Shown: positions 51,318-60,180, counted from the first letter of the stretch. The stretch: 64,000 nt of DNA from RUG11247 sp045649485 (GCA_045649485.1 JAZRPZ010000004.1:16853-80852), one strand, 5' to 3'. Notes: generated by a model from the sequence alone, not told the origin. Translations and numbers: made by a program.

Positions 51318-51660
51318 TAGTTATTCACAGCATATTGTTGATATAACAGCTTTATCAAAGCCCACTGCTGTCGGCAACAGACAGCAGTGGGCTTTTTATT
51401 TGTATTACTCAATTCATTCAACAGCAGGCTAACCTTGCAGAAAGAACTCCACAGTCTCCTGTTTTCGATGCTGAACACTATGATTTCCGTCACCGCAAAC
51501 TCCGCAAAAAGTCAGTGTATTGCGCCGATCATCAAAAATACATAAAACGCCCACGCATACAGCTTCAGAAATGCTCTGAAAACAACATGATGGGCGTTTT
51601 TTAGTTTAGGAAAACCAAACCTCTCGTTTATCCGGTGATATGTTCCGGCACAAAATGATA
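51318..51660. other. 343-bp convergent intergenic region with two hairpins
   Basis: It holds the terminator of the ABC operon (51357-51398) and a second hairpin, AAAACGCCCA (51544-51553)/TGGGCGTTTT (51591-51600), with an inner TTCAGA/TCTGAA stem and poly-T on both strands, suited to ending the minus-strand SDR transcript. No gene seen. Confidence 0.6.
51357..51398 (+). terminator. terminator of the sugar ABC operon
   Basis: AAAGCCCACTGCTGTC and GACAGCAGTGGGCTTTTT form a 16-bp stem. Confidence 0.93.
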
Positions 51661-52314
51661 TCAATCTTTCCAGACGAAATTATAATTGATCGCTTCACCG
51701 CCGTCTACAAGTATATTCTGTCCGGTGCAGAATCTGTTTACAACTGCGAGGAAATACGCCCACTCGGCAATTTCTTCAGTAGTCGCCCAGCGGCGCAGCG
51801 GCGTTTCATCCATTATCTGTGCCCACAATTCAGGATCGTTCATAACACATTCGTTCAGAGGAGTAAGTACTCCGCCCGGATCGAGACTGTTGCATGTCGC
51901 TCCGAAGGGGGCGATCCGCATAGCCACGTTTTTGGTATATGCAAGCACTCCGCCTTTGCTGGCACAGTATTCCGGGAATTCAGCGCCGGTATGTCCGCTT
52001 GCGGAACCTATGTTCAAAACAGAGCGGATCTTTGGCTGTATTCCGTATTTTTCGGTTATATAAATGAGTGCCTTAAGATTTATATCGATATCATCTTCAT
52101 TCTGGGTACCGGCGTTGTTTACAAGTATCTCCACATCATCTATCTGCGGCAGATTCTCCCTGTCGCGTACATCGCACACAAAATGGGTATAAGCGTCATG
52201 ATCTATGCTTTTCTCCATGCGGTCAATACCGAACACCTGATGACCTTCATTCAGAAATTTCTCGGCGATAGCCTTTCCGATGCCCTGCACAGTGCCTGTA
52301 ATCAAAACTTTCAT
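51661..52314 (-). CDS. short-chain dehydrogenase/reductase
   Basis: A 217-residue SDR. KVLITGTVQGIGKAIAEKFL has the TGxxxGIG nucleotide loop, ILVNNAGTQNEDD the NNAG motif, NIGSASGHTGAEFPEYCASKGG the Ser-Tyr-Lys triad and PGGVLTP the PG loop. The ATG overlaps the stop of the upstream YhhQ-type gene as ATGA, so the two are translationally coupled. AAGGAAG lies before the start. Co-transcription with a putative queuosine-precursor transporter is not explained by any SDR role I know. Confidence 0.87.
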   Translation of the reverse strand: MKVLITGTVQGIGKAIAEKFLNEGHQVFGIDRMEKSIDHDAYTHFVCDVRDRENLPQIDDVEILVNNAGTQNEDDIDINLKALIYITEKYGIQPKIRSVLNIGSASGHTGAEFPEYCASKGGVLAYTKNVAMRIAPFGATCNSLDPGGVLTPLNECVMNDPELWAQIMDETPLRRWATTEEIAEWAYFLAVVNRFCTGQNILVDGGEAINYNFVWKD

Positions 52315-53063
52315 ATGCTGCTTCCTTTCCCGATTGCTTCCAGATATTCTTTGCCAACGTTCTCGGCGCGCCACTTTTTAGTGATCCTGTATCCGATGGG
52401 AGAAAACGCTATCTCCATTATCAGTTCAGCTACAGCACCGGTCAGTGCGCACATGCAGCACTGCAGCACCGTCCAACAGAAACCATCCCAGAATATAGGT
52501 GCGAAAATTACGAATACGATAACAGAGAAGATCAGATTATCCAAAAACTGACCCACGAAAGTGGAAATATATGTTCTGGCTGCAAATGCGCGTTTGCTGT
52601 TGGGATTATGACGGAATCTCTGACCTATAAGCCAGTTAAGCATGTTATTGATAAATCCGGATGCGATAAACGCAATGGTGCTGCCCAGCAGAATGAACCA
52701 TGTGCCGCCGAACACCTGATCAAATCCTCCGAAATCTCCGGCATTGGAAGGTATGGCACTGGCCACAAAAAATATCAGGCATGTGAGCAGATTGATCGCC
52801 GACGCCAGTATGGTAATGCTGTTTGAGGCTTTAGGTCCGAAGTGCTTGGTAATAATATCCATGCACATAAACGAAAGCCACGATATAAGAATACCTCCGT
52901 CAAGCGCGATCCACTCAAGCTGCAAAAGCGTTTTGTTTGCCAGAAGGTTCATGCATATTACGCTTACCACAAAGAGTGTCACAACCGTTGCCGGAATCGA
53001 ACGCATAAGAATGGCGAATTCTGTACGTTCCTCCCGAAGCATGGCTTTTAATTTTTTCAGCAT
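52311..53063 (-). CDS. VUT-family (YhhQ-like) queuosine precursor transporter
   Basis: A 250-residue membrane protein of the YhhQ/VUT family (ECF-like uptake of 7-deazaguanine precursors of queuosine). LLANKTLLQLEWIALDGGILISWLSFMCMDIITKHFGPKAS and RTYISTFVGQFLDNLIFSVIVF are typical, with about six helices. GGAGG lies seven bases before ATG 53063; the longer frame to 53177 runs into the leader. The leader starts with a structure that resembles a preQ1 class I aptamer, which supports the transport role. In family members the substrates are preQ0/preQ1 or queuine-type bases. Confidence 0.83.
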   Translation of the reverse strand: MLKKLKAMLREERTEFAILMRSIPATVVTLFVVSVICMNLLANKTLLQLEWIALDGGILISWLSFMCMDIITKHFGPKASNSITILASAINLLTCLIFFVASAIPSNAGDFGGFDQVFGGTWFILLGSTIAFIASGFINNMLNWLIGQRFRHNPNSKRAFAARTYISTFVGQFLDNLIFSVIVFVIFAPIFWDGFCWTVLQCCMCALTGAVAELIMEIAFSPIGYRITKKWRAENVGKEYLEAIGKGSSI

Positions 53064-53089
53064 TTCATTTCCTCCGAAGCGACTTGATA

Positions 53090-53190
53090 AAAAGAAAAGA
53101 CCTTGCAAAACGCAAGGCCACTCAATGAAACTATCACAAGAGTAGTCCTGGTTTTGTTTAACGACAGGATGGTACAAACGAACTGTCGGT
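53090..53190 (-). promoter_or_regulatory. candidate preQ1-I-like riboswitch with terminator
   Basis: The minus-strand transcript begins almost at CGACAG, which pairs with CTGTCG (53163-53167 with 53183-53187 at the core). The loop UUCGUUUGUACCAUC and the A-rich stretch UUAAACAAAACCAGG after the stem resemble class I preQ1 aptamers. A terminator, CCTTGC/GCAAGG with TCTTTTCTTTTT, follows at 53090-53117. Context fits, but the pseudoknot is read by eye. Confidence 0.5.
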
Positions 53191-53195
53191 ATAAA

Positions 53196-53224
53196 ATTAT
53201 ATGCTATTGCATTCGGAAATACAA
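53196..53224 (-). promoter_or_regulatory. promoter of the YhhQ-SDR unit
   Basis: TTGTAT (53219-53224), 17 bp, TATAAT (53196-53201). It places the transcript start next to the candidate preQ1 aptamer. Confidence 0.77.
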
Positions 53225-53295
53225 GTATTGCAAGTGTAAAAAAGCCGTAGATAATCTGTACTTTCAGGCAGTATTACACGCTGATCACGCGCAGC

Positions 53296-53331
53296 AAAAA
53301 CGGGGCTGCCCCAATAAGAGGCAGCCCCGCA
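53296..53331 (-). terminator. terminator of the domain-swapped GH3 gene
   Basis: CGGGGCTGCC (53301-53310) and GGCAGCCCCG (53320-53329), followed on the minus strand by TTTTTG. Confidence 0.87.
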
Positions 53332-53335
53332 TTGT

Positions 53336-55726
53336 TCATATCCTCGAAAGTGCAAACCTCAGCACATTCTTTGCGGTGCGCTGAAGTTCCGCCCTCGTGA
53401 GTCCGCCTTCACTGCCCAGAGTTGCAAGCATCTTTTTATCGAAGGCGTATTTCTGCTTAACGGGGCTGAGACTGCCCGGCATCAGCACATCGACCTGTGC
53501 ACGCACGCGGTAAGCATTATCCTTCACGCCGGGGAATTCGGGACTTTCGGCGCGTCTCATCCACCAATCGGTGAGTATATTGCCTTCATATCCCCATTCG
53601 TCGCGCAGGATAGTTGTGGCAAGTTCATAGTTATAATGACTCCACACACCGTTTATCTTGTTGTAGCTGGTCATTATGTGCTGCGGACGACTTTCCTTCA
53701 CGCATATCTCAAAAGGCTTCAGATATATCTCACGCAAAGCCCTTGCAGATACGCGGCTGTCGTTGTGATTGCGGTTCACTTCCTGATTATTGCAGGCAAA
53801 GTGCTTGGGACATGCCGATGCTCCGCCTGCCTGCAAGCCCCTCACCGCTGCTGCCGCTATGCGTCCCGTAAGCAGCGGGTCTTCCGAATAATATTCGAAA
53901 TTTCTGCCGCACAGGGGATTTCTGTGAATATTGAGTCCCGGAGACAGTACAACATCCACACCAAAGTGACAAGCCTCTTCCCCTTCCTTTTTGAAAAGGC
54001 GTTCCACAAGCGCAGTATCCCATGTACACGCTATCGCCGTGCCGCAGGGCATCAGCGAAGTATATTTCTTCACTCTGAGACCCGAAGGACCATCCGCAGT
54101 TATGAGAGCAGGGATTCCCCTGCTGCGCAGCTGCTCTGTTATTCCGCCGAATGCGCCTGCATTGCCTACCATGCCAAGCTTGCTGCCCATGCCGCCTTCG
54201 CCGCGGGAAAGGTCGCTCAGTTCTCTGTCGGTAAGCTGTGCAACAAACTCATCAAGCGTATTCTTACCGCCCTTTACATCTGCAAGAGTTATTCCCCTGT
54301 CACCTGTATACGGTATTTCAGCGGGCATATTGGCAAGGATACGCTTTCTCAGATCACGTTTCGATATTGCCGCATTTCCCATGCCGCTACGGCTAATCAC
54401 AGGGAACGCTTCCGAAGGCATGCAGGCGTCGCTGCAGCGGCTTACTATCCTGCGTTCAGCAATATCGATCGCAAAGGCTTCCTTATCGGACATGCTGCTG
54501 TTTCCCGCAGTAAACACGTATTTGCCCGCCTCGACAACAAAGCAGTGATCGCCGTCGTCGTAGGAAGCCATAGCATCCATACCGACAGTTATCTCTACAT
54601 CTTCACTTTCACCCGGTGCAACAAGTGCTGTTTTGGCAAATCCCGCAAGCACTTTGGCAGCTTTATCCAGTTTGCCTTCTGGCTGACGGCAGTAAACCTG
54701 CACCACTTCCCTGCCGGAAACACCGCCTGTATTCGTTACACGGAAGCGCAGTTTCACGCAGTCATCCGCAAACGACGCACCAACAGATTCAATCGCAAAA
54801 GTGGTATAGGAAAGACCGTAGCCGAAGGGATACATCACCGGCTTTTCGAATGTATCGAAATAACGGTAACCCACGAAAATATCTTCGGTATAATTATTGT
54901 ATTCGCGGTTGCCGAAATATGCGCTGCTGGGATAATCCTCGTATTTAAGCGCAATGGTATCCGTAAGTTTACCGCTGGGATTGACCTTTCCCGTAAGCAC
55001 ATCCGCAATTGCATTGCCGCTCTCCTGTCCGGGCTGCCATGCATACAGCACCGCAGAAACCGGATACTCGCGTATAAACGACATATCTATGATACTGCCG
55101 CTGTTTATTACCACAGCAACCTTATCAAATTCAGCACATACCTGCGAGAGCATCTTCTTTTCGAATCGGGTGAGATAATAGCTGCCCTCATTAAGGTTAT
55201 TCTCCCTGTCCTCACCTGCAGCCCTGCCTATCACCACTACAGCGACATCAGATACAGAAGCGGCAAACCTGACCTGTTCATCGGTCAGTTCCATTTCGGG
55301 ATGATAATATGGCCAATGTCCCCACCAGCCATGGTCTGCTGCATTTTCCGGGTCATCGCACCAGCTGCTGTAAAGCGCAGCAAGCCGTGGTTCGTATTTT
55401 ACGCCCGCATTGCGCAGACCTTCCATAAGAGAGACCCTGTACGGCGGATGCACATCACCGCCGCTGCCATAGCCCACATAGAACCAGTCGTTCTGACATC
55501 TGCCGAATACAGAAACAGTCGTATCTTTGTCTATAGGTAAAACATTGCCGTCATTTTTCAGAAGTACTGCACCGTCAGCGCCGCATTGGCGGATCAGTTC
55601 AGGAAATCCCGGAGTGATATAGCGTTCGCCCTCGGGAACATTCTCATCCTGCATAAGTCCGCTGCCGGTAAAATGGTCTACCACACGCTTTATGCCCTTG
55701 TTTATAATCCTCTGTAATTTATTCAT
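53336..55726 (-). CDS. glycoside hydrolase family 3 protein with swapped domain order
   Basis: A 796-residue GH3 enzyme in which the C-terminal parts of a normal GH3 come first. An alpha/beta sandwich (GAVLLKNDGNVLPIDKDTTVSVFG) and fibronectin-III domain (VMYPFGYGLSYTTF, VTNTGGVSGREVVQVY) occupy about 1-420. The (beta/alpha)8 barrel follows (about 480-796) with ITADGPSGLR, LSPGLNIHRNPLCGRNFEYYSEDP, PKHFACNNQE and the nucleophile Asp in ILTDWWM. This permuted order is known from rumen Clostridia beta-glucosidases. No signal peptide, so cytoplasmic. AGGTGG precedes the ATG. Confidence 0.9.
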   Translation of the reverse strand: MNKLQRIINKGIKRVVDHFTGSGLMQDENVPEGERYITPGFPELIRQCGADGAVLLKNDGNVLPIDKDTTVSVFGRCQNDWFYVGYGSGGDVHPPYRVSLMEGLRNAGVKYEPRLAALYSSWCDDPENAADHGWWGHWPYYHPEMELTDEQVRFAASVSDVAVVVIGRAAGEDRENNLNEGSYYLTRFEKKMLSQVCAEFDKVAVVINSGSIIDMSFIREYPVSAVLYAWQPGQESGNAIADVLTGKVNPSGKLTDTIALKYEDYPSSAYFGNREYNNYTEDIFVGYRYFDTFEKPVMYPFGYGLSYTTFAIESVGASFADDCVKLRFRVTNTGGVSGREVVQVYCRQPEGKLDKAAKVLAGFAKTALVAPGESEDVEITVGMDAMASYDDGDHCFVVEAGKYVFTAGNSSMSDKEAFAIDIAERRIVSRCSDACMPSEAFPVISRSGMGNAAISKRDLRKRILANMPAEIPYTGDRGITLADVKGGKNTLDEFVAQLTDRELSDLSRGEGGMGSKLGMVGNAGAFGGITEQLRSRGIPALITADGPSGLRVKKYTSLMPCGTAIACTWDTALVERLFKKEGEEACHFGVDVVLSPGLNIHRNPLCGRNFEYYSEDPLLTGRIAAAAVRGLQAGGASACPKHFACNNQEVNRNHNDSRVSARALREIYLKPFEICVKESRPQHIMTSYNKINGVWSHYNYELATTILRDEWGYEGNILTDWWMRRAESPEFPGVKDNAYRVRAQVDVLMPGSLSPVKQKYAFDKKMLATLGSEGGLTRAELQRTAKNVLRFALSRI

Positions 55727-55745
55727 GATACACCACCTGAAGATC

Positions 55746-55787
55746 AGTATACAGATTCACGGTCACTGCGCAAGGCAGTGACCGTGA
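55746..55787 (-). promoter_or_regulatory. promoter overlapping a perfect hairpin, between the M16C and GH3 genes
   Basis: TTGCGC (55768-55773), 16 bp, TATACT (55746-55751). The -35 region lies in a perfect 13-bp hairpin, TCACGGTCACTGC (55757-55769)/GCAGTGACCGTGA (55775-55787). There is no T tract on the minus-strand side, so the hairpin may be an operator for the GH3 gene. Confidence 0.45.
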
Positions 55788-55796
55788 TTTTGGTCA

Positions 55797-58673
55797 TTAC
55801 ATATCGAGCATGGTCAGATCGCTGCACAGCTTGAGGGCTGCTTCGTGACCAACGACACACACAGCGCCCTTTTCGGCAAAGGTGCGCAGAACATCCGCAA
55901 ACTTACGCAGAATGTTATGGTCGGTCGCCAGCATTTCCTTCTTCATGCGTGCCCTGTCATCGGCGGTGATTCCGGTAAACCAATCGCCGTCTGCGGACAG
56001 ACCCTGCTGACGGGGAGCCAGCAGCGGCTCGAACTTGGCAATAGTAGACAGGATGTACTTATCCACAGATTCGCCGGCGTCGCACAATGCGGTCAGCTTA
56101 TCTGCCATCTTGCCGTATACGCCGAGGGTTGCACCGGGGGTAGGATCGCGATAAGAATATGCGTAAATGCTGCCGCTGCTCTCCACGCGCAGGCCGACAC
56201 CGTAAGCGCCGCCCTGTACGCGCACCGCGTTCCACAGATAATCATAGGTCATAATGTGAGCAGCCACCTTGAAACCAGCGTTATATTCGACGCCGCATTC
56301 ATCCAGAGAATAACCCTGAACGGCAAAACTGGCCTGAGCGGGGATCTGAGCGCCTACGCGCAGCGGAATATCGCATGCGTATACCACGGATTCGGGAGCC
56401 GCAGTGCCTTCGGTCAGTGCGCCGATAAACGTATCAAGAGATGCTTCCTCGGTAGAGGTCACGGAAAGCACAAGCCTTGCCTTGCAGATATTCTGCTGCT
56501 GCACGCGCTGCATGAGAGCGGAAACGCCGTCAAACATATTGTCGAAATCTGCATTGAAGGAGTGCAGCCAGTTGATGAAAGTTCTGCCGGCGGTGACTTC
56601 GGCTACCATACCGTCGGAAGAATAATGGGACAGTACGTTCATCATGCCGATCATGTTGCCGTTGGAAACGCTCATTCCGCGGCTCATGATGTCGGTCTGA
56701 GTTATGATATGACGGATCTGATCCTTCTGATCCAGCTTGGTGGTGGTGAGGATCTCAACCAGCAGTTCTTCTGCCATGGGCAGAGCGTTTTCCAGCACGG
56801 AGCAGCTCGCCATGAGACAAGGTATCGCTGCATGGTCATCGCTGCCGGTTTCAAATGCGGTGATGCTGAAGTCCATGCGGCCCACATAGCGCTTCACAAG
56901 CTGCTGCAGTTCGAGAGCATCATGCTTTGCGGTGGGCAGCTTGCCGAGCACCTTGGGCAGCACAGCAAGCTTGGTGAGCTCTTCGGCGGTGCAGTCGGTC
57001 AGCTTGAAATAAGCATTGAAATGCACGATACCGTTGCTTACAACAGGGTGATACAGAACAGTGACACCGTCTGCGGTCTTTACTTCGGTAGGAATGAGTT
57101 CGGGTTCCTCGCTAACCGCGGAAAGCTCCAGCATAGGCAGGGTTGCCAGCTGCTCGGGAGTATCATCGGTGCGCTGCCAGGTGACCAGCTTCTCATTGAG
57201 TTCTGCATTTGCGGCCCAGTCTGCCTCGGTCCAGGAAGCTTTGATGGCGCTCAGGCGCTCTTCTTCTGCCTTGCGCATCTCTTCGCCCAGAGTCTTGGAA
57301 GGCAGCGTGTGCAGCACTGCCAGACCGGTATCGTCAAGCAGCATTTCCGCCATTACCTTTTCGAAATAGCCGTTTTCAACGCCCTCACGCAGCTTGGCGA
57401 AGAGTTCGTTGTATACCATGCTCTCCATAGGATCGCCGCCGTGCAGCCAATAGGAAGCGGCATTGAAGCAGCGGAACAGCGCGGCAGGTTCGCGGACATC
57501 GCGCAGGCGGAACTCAAAGCGGTTGATGGAAGCATTCAGTTCGTTGCGGTCGATGCCATCTGCGGCGATCTGCTTTGCGGTGGTGCGGATGAGCTCCATA
57601 AGCTCGTTATCGGCGCCGTCCTTAACGTCCTTCATGGTGAGGGAGAAATAGGGCTGGGCGATGGAATCATCCATCATGAAGCTGAAGGACTTTGCCAGAC
57701 CGGAAGCCAGCACAGCCTTCTTAAGGGGAGCTTCGTTGCTGCCGGCAAGAACATCGCTCAGGATATTGATGGCGGCATTCTTGAGAGGATCGTCCCAGGT
57801 GGAAATGATCTTGCCGAAGGTGAACCGACCCTTATCCTTTTCATCCTGATCGGCAGCGATCTCATAATAATTGGTCTCTTCGGAAGCCACAGGCTGCTGA
57901 GGCACTATCTCAGGAACATCGGTAAGCGCTTCATAGCCGGAGAAATAGCTGTCCAGAACCGCCAGAGTCTTCTCAAGCGGGATAGCGCCATCGAGATATA
58001 CGCGGGAATTGGAAGGATGATAATAGCGGTTATAGGTGTTTACGAAATGCTCATAGGTCAGGTCGGGAATGGCGATGGGATCGCCGCCGGAATTATGACC
58101 GTAGCAGGAATCCGGGAAGAGCATGGCAGTGAGCTTTTCGTTGATAAGCTCATCTTCATTGCTCATTGCGCCCTTCATCTCATTGAATACAACGCCCTTG
58201 TAGCTCAGTTCGCCGTCATTCTGCTCGATATGCCAGCCTTCCTGATAAAGTATATTGGGGTCATCGAGGAAACGGGGAGCGAAAACAGCATCCATATAAA
58301 CGCTCATCAGATTGATATAATCGTCATCATTGCGGCTTGCAATGGGATAAGCGGTCTTGTCAGGCCAGGTGATTGCGTTGAGGAATGTATTCATGGAACC
58401 CTTGAGCAGCTCAACGAAGGGTTCGCGCACAGGGTACTTGCGGGAGCCGCACAGGGTGGAATGCTCGAGGATATGGAAAATACCGGTATCGTCCTCGGGC
58501 AGAGTCTTGAAGATAACAGAGAACAGCTTGTTCTTTTCGCCGTTATCCAGCCATACAAGCTGAGCTCCGCTCTTCACATGCTTCATTTCAACGAGAGTGC
58601 CGTTCAGTTCGGCAATTTCGCGTACGCGCCATACTTTGAAGCCGTACTGCGAAGCAATATTTTCGTAATTCAT
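55797..58673 (-). CDS. M16C-family zinc metallopeptidase (presequence-protease/insulinase type)
   Basis: A 958-residue peptidase. HILEH (67-71) is the inverted zinc motif HxxEH, preceded by DDTGIFHILEHSTLCGSRKYPVREPFVELLKGSMNTFLNAITWPDKTAYPI. The downstream Glu ligand lies in VFNEMKGAMSNEDELINE. The length and four-domain layout match the M16C oligopeptidases, which degrade unfolded peptides inside a closed chamber. No signal peptide. It has a consensus promoter. Confidence 0.93.
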   Translation of the reverse strand: MNYENIASQYGFKVWRVREIAELNGTLVEMKHVKSGAQLVWLDNGEKNKLFSVIFKTLPEDDTGIFHILEHSTLCGSRKYPVREPFVELLKGSMNTFLNAITWPDKTAYPIASRNDDDYINLMSVYMDAVFAPRFLDDPNILYQEGWHIEQNDGELSYKGVVFNEMKGAMSNEDELINEKLTAMLFPDSCYGHNSGGDPIAIPDLTYEHFVNTYNRYYHPSNSRVYLDGAIPLEKTLAVLDSYFSGYEALTDVPEIVPQQPVASEETNYYEIAADQDEKDKGRFTFGKIISTWDDPLKNAAINILSDVLAGSNEAPLKKAVLASGLAKSFSFMMDDSIAQPYFSLTMKDVKDGADNELMELIRTTAKQIAADGIDRNELNASINRFEFRLRDVREPAALFRCFNAASYWLHGGDPMESMVYNELFAKLREGVENGYFEKVMAEMLLDDTGLAVLHTLPSKTLGEEMRKAEEERLSAIKASWTEADWAANAELNEKLVTWQRTDDTPEQLATLPMLELSAVSEEPELIPTEVKTADGVTVLYHPVVSNGIVHFNAYFKLTDCTAEELTKLAVLPKVLGKLPTAKHDALELQQLVKRYVGRMDFSITAFETGSDDHAAIPCLMASCSVLENALPMAEELLVEILTTTKLDQKDQIRHIITQTDIMSRGMSVSNGNMIGMMNVLSHYSSDGMVAEVTAGRTFINWLHSFNADFDNMFDGVSALMQRVQQQNICKARLVLSVTSTEEASLDTFIGALTEGTAAPESVVYACDIPLRVGAQIPAQASFAVQGYSLDECGVEYNAGFKVAAHIMTYDYLWNAVRVQGGAYGVGLRVESSGSIYAYSYRDPTPGATLGVYGKMADKLTALCDAGESVDKYILSTIAKFEPLLAPRQQGLSADGDWFTGITADDRARMKKEMLATDHNILRKFADVLRTFAEKGAVCVVGHEAALKLCSDLTMLDM

Positions 58674-58708
58674 GCAGGTAACCTCCGTTTGGATTTATGC
58701 TTATATCC

Positions 58709-58737
58709 ATTATATGTTAACTTTGATGTCATGTCAA
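58709..58737 (-). promoter_or_regulatory. promoter of the M16C peptidase gene
   Basis: TTGACA (58732-58737), 17 bp, TATAAT (58709-58714). Confidence 0.88.
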
Positions 58738-58751
58738 TCTTGCCGGATGTA

Positions 58752-58792
58752 TAAAAAACCTCCGTGACGGAAGGGGGAAACCGTCACGGAGA
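58752..58792 (-). terminator. terminator of the ferritin unit
   Basis: CTCCGTGACGG and CCGTCACGGAG form an 11-bp stem, followed on the minus strand by GTTTTTTAT, 27 bp past the ferritin stop. Confidence 0.9.
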
Positions 58793-58819
58793 TCCGTCAG
58801 TTTATATTGTTTGCCTGCG

Positions 58820-59332
58820 TTACAGCACCAGAGAAGGTGCGGTATAAACACGGGCTGCCATTTCGGAATCGAGCATATAGAGGGACTTGGGATCGCTGCC
58901 GTAAAGGTCGTACTTCTTCAGGAGTCCGTCGGCATTCTTCTCCTCCTCACCCTGTTCCTTTACGAACCAGTCAAGGAACTGCATGGTGCGGAAGTCGCGC
59001 ACATTGTACGCAGCTTCGTATATATCATGGATAAGGGAGGTCACATAGCATTCGTGTTTGTATCCTGCAGCAAGTACTGCCCTGTTATCGGTCAGTTCCA
59101 CATCGGGCTTTGCAATGGCTTCGAGGGTGATCTTTTCGCCGTTGTTCTGGAGATACTGCAGGAACAAAAGCGCATGATCGCGTTCTTCCTGTGCCTGGAT
59201 CATGTACCAGTTGCCAAATCCGTTCAGTTCCTGATCATAATAGTAATTGGAAAAATCAAGGTAGAGATAAGAAGAGTAGAATTCCTTATTGATCTGCTGA
59301 TTGAGCAGGCTTACGACTTTGGGATCCAACAT
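58820..59332 (-). CDS. ftnA: ferritin
   Basis: A 170-residue non-haem bacterial ferritin that stores iron and oxidises Fe(II). Ferroxidase ligands appear in NKEFYSSYLYLDFSNYY (Glu), AQEERDHALLFLQYL (Glu, Glu, His) and later in FLDWFVKEQGEEEK. ATG 59332 is preferred over the GTG at 59341 because GGAGGTG lies six bases before it. A small Cys-rich protein gene lies 47 bp upstream on the same strand. Confidence 0.95.
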   Translation of the reverse strand: MLDPKVVSLLNQQINKEFYSSYLYLDFSNYYYDQELNGFGNWYMIQAQEERDHALLFLQYLQNNGEKITLEAIAKPDVELTDNRAVLAAGYKHECYVTSLIHDIYEAAYNVRDFRTMQFLDWFVKEQGEEEKNADGLLKKYDLYGSDPKSLYMLDSEMAARVYTAPSLVL

Positions 59333-59379
59333 AGTGAGCACCTCCGCTGCTGATTTATTTCCTGTAGTTTATATATACC

Positions 59380-59730
59380 TCATTTCAGCTTATCCGAAAC
59401 AACATCCGGCAAATTTCCCGAAAGCTTTTTCAGCACCGCCTCAAAAGCCTCCTGTTCTTCGGCAGTGATATTTCCTATGAGCGCAGGCTCGTCGGTCTTT
59501 CCGTCTCTCAGAGCGCGCTTTATTCTTCCCGATGCGGACAGCAATTCATGCAGCATTCCGCTATCCGATACATACTTTTCCCACTTATGACGGTTAGTCT
59601 TCTCCTCTTTTTTCTTCTTTGCGGAAATTTCCATCTTTTCTATGTAATTGCGGCCGTATTTGCAGCGCACATTTGAAAGCGGACAATGTTTTTTGCAGCC
59701 GGGACATACAGAAACTTTTTCGTTTTTCAT
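59380..59730 (-). CDS. small Cys-rich protein of unknown function upstream of ferritin
   Basis: A 116-residue protein I do not recognise. The N-terminus has CPGCKKHCPLSNVRCKYG, four cysteines spaced C-X2-C-X3-C-X6-C, likely a metal or Fe-S site. A lysine-rich helix (KKKKEEKTNRHKWEKY) and an acidic helical tail follow. AAAGGAG precedes the ATG. Proximity to ferritin suggests an iron- or redox-related role, but a regulator is equally possible. Confidence 0.65.
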   Translation of the reverse strand: MKNEKVSVCPGCKKHCPLSNVRCKYGRNYIEKMEISAKKKKEEKTNRHKWEKYVSDSGMLHELLSASGRIKRALRDGKTDEPALIGNITAEEQEAFEAVLKKLSGNLPDVVSDKLK

Positions 59731-59896
59731 TTATCATGCTCCTTTTGTTTTTCATAGTTATTTATACCCCATCACGCACATTTTCAAGCGCATTTTATAA
59801 AAGCCGCATACAAAATTACCAAAGCAGCCCATGGCGCTTTTAGCCGGTAATCCATGTAATATTTATCCGCCGCCCTACGGCATAATAGTAACAGCC
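59731..59896. other. intergenic region between divergent units
   Basis: It has a weak minus-strand promoter candidate (TTGAAA, 15 bp, TATAAA) for the Cys-rich protein-ferritin unit, and ends at the SCIFF promoter. No further gene or repeat seen. Confidence 0.4.
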
Positions 59897-59925
59897 TTGA
59901 CTTAAACCCGCTCATATGCTATAAT
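59897..59925 (+). promoter_or_regulatory. promoter of the SCIFF operon
   Basis: TTGACT (59897-59902), 17 bp, TATAAT (59920-59925). Confidence 0.85.
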
Positions 59926-59983
59926 TTTCATGATATTAGGGCTATTATGTCCGATCAAATCTTTCAGATGGGAGACAACGATC

Positions 59984-60130
59984 ATGGAAAGAATTAAGAC
60001 TCTCGATACCCGCAATCTGTGCGAATCCGCAAAGAACGGCGGCTGCGGCGAGTGCCAGACCTCTTGCCAGTCTGCCTGCAAGACCAGCTGCGGCGTGGCC
60101 AATCAGCAGTGCGAAAAGGCTGAGAAGTAA
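59984..60130 (+). CDS. scfA: SCIFF ranthipeptide precursor
   Basis: A 48-residue precursor of the SCIFF family (six cysteines in forty-five residues). The core CGECQTSCQSACKTSCGVANQ is nearly invariant across Clostridia. The six standard cysteines are 21, 24, 28, 32, 36 and 43; an extra Cys13 lies in the leader. The maturase forms thioether links from these cysteines to non-alpha carbons of other residues. GGGAG precedes ATG 59984. The maturase follows 83 bp downstream, past a hairpin. The physiological role of SCIFF products is not well settled. Confidence 0.96.
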   Translation: MERIKTLDTRNLCESAKNGGCGECQTSCQSACKTSCGVANQQCEKAEK

Positions 60131-60150
60131 GAATCGACTCAACCTGAAAA

Positions 60151-60180
60151 CTGCCGCCTGTTAACGGGCGGCACTTTTTA
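60151..60180 (+). terminator. leaky terminator between SCIFF and its maturase
   Basis: TGCCGCC (60152-60158) and GGCGGCA (60167-60173) with tail CTTTTTA. A short stem and modest T tract suggest partial termination, which would give more precursor than maturase mRNA. Confidence 0.7.

Noticed and set aside
53636..55540. A 634-codon plus-strand frame opposite the swapped GH3
   Set aside because: Antisense shadow; GH3 motifs are on the minus strand.
55845..58754. A 969-codon plus-strand frame opposite the M16C peptidase gene
   Set aside because: Same artefact. The minus-strand gene has the HxxEH zinc motif, a consensus promoter and a ribosome site, while the mirror frame has none.
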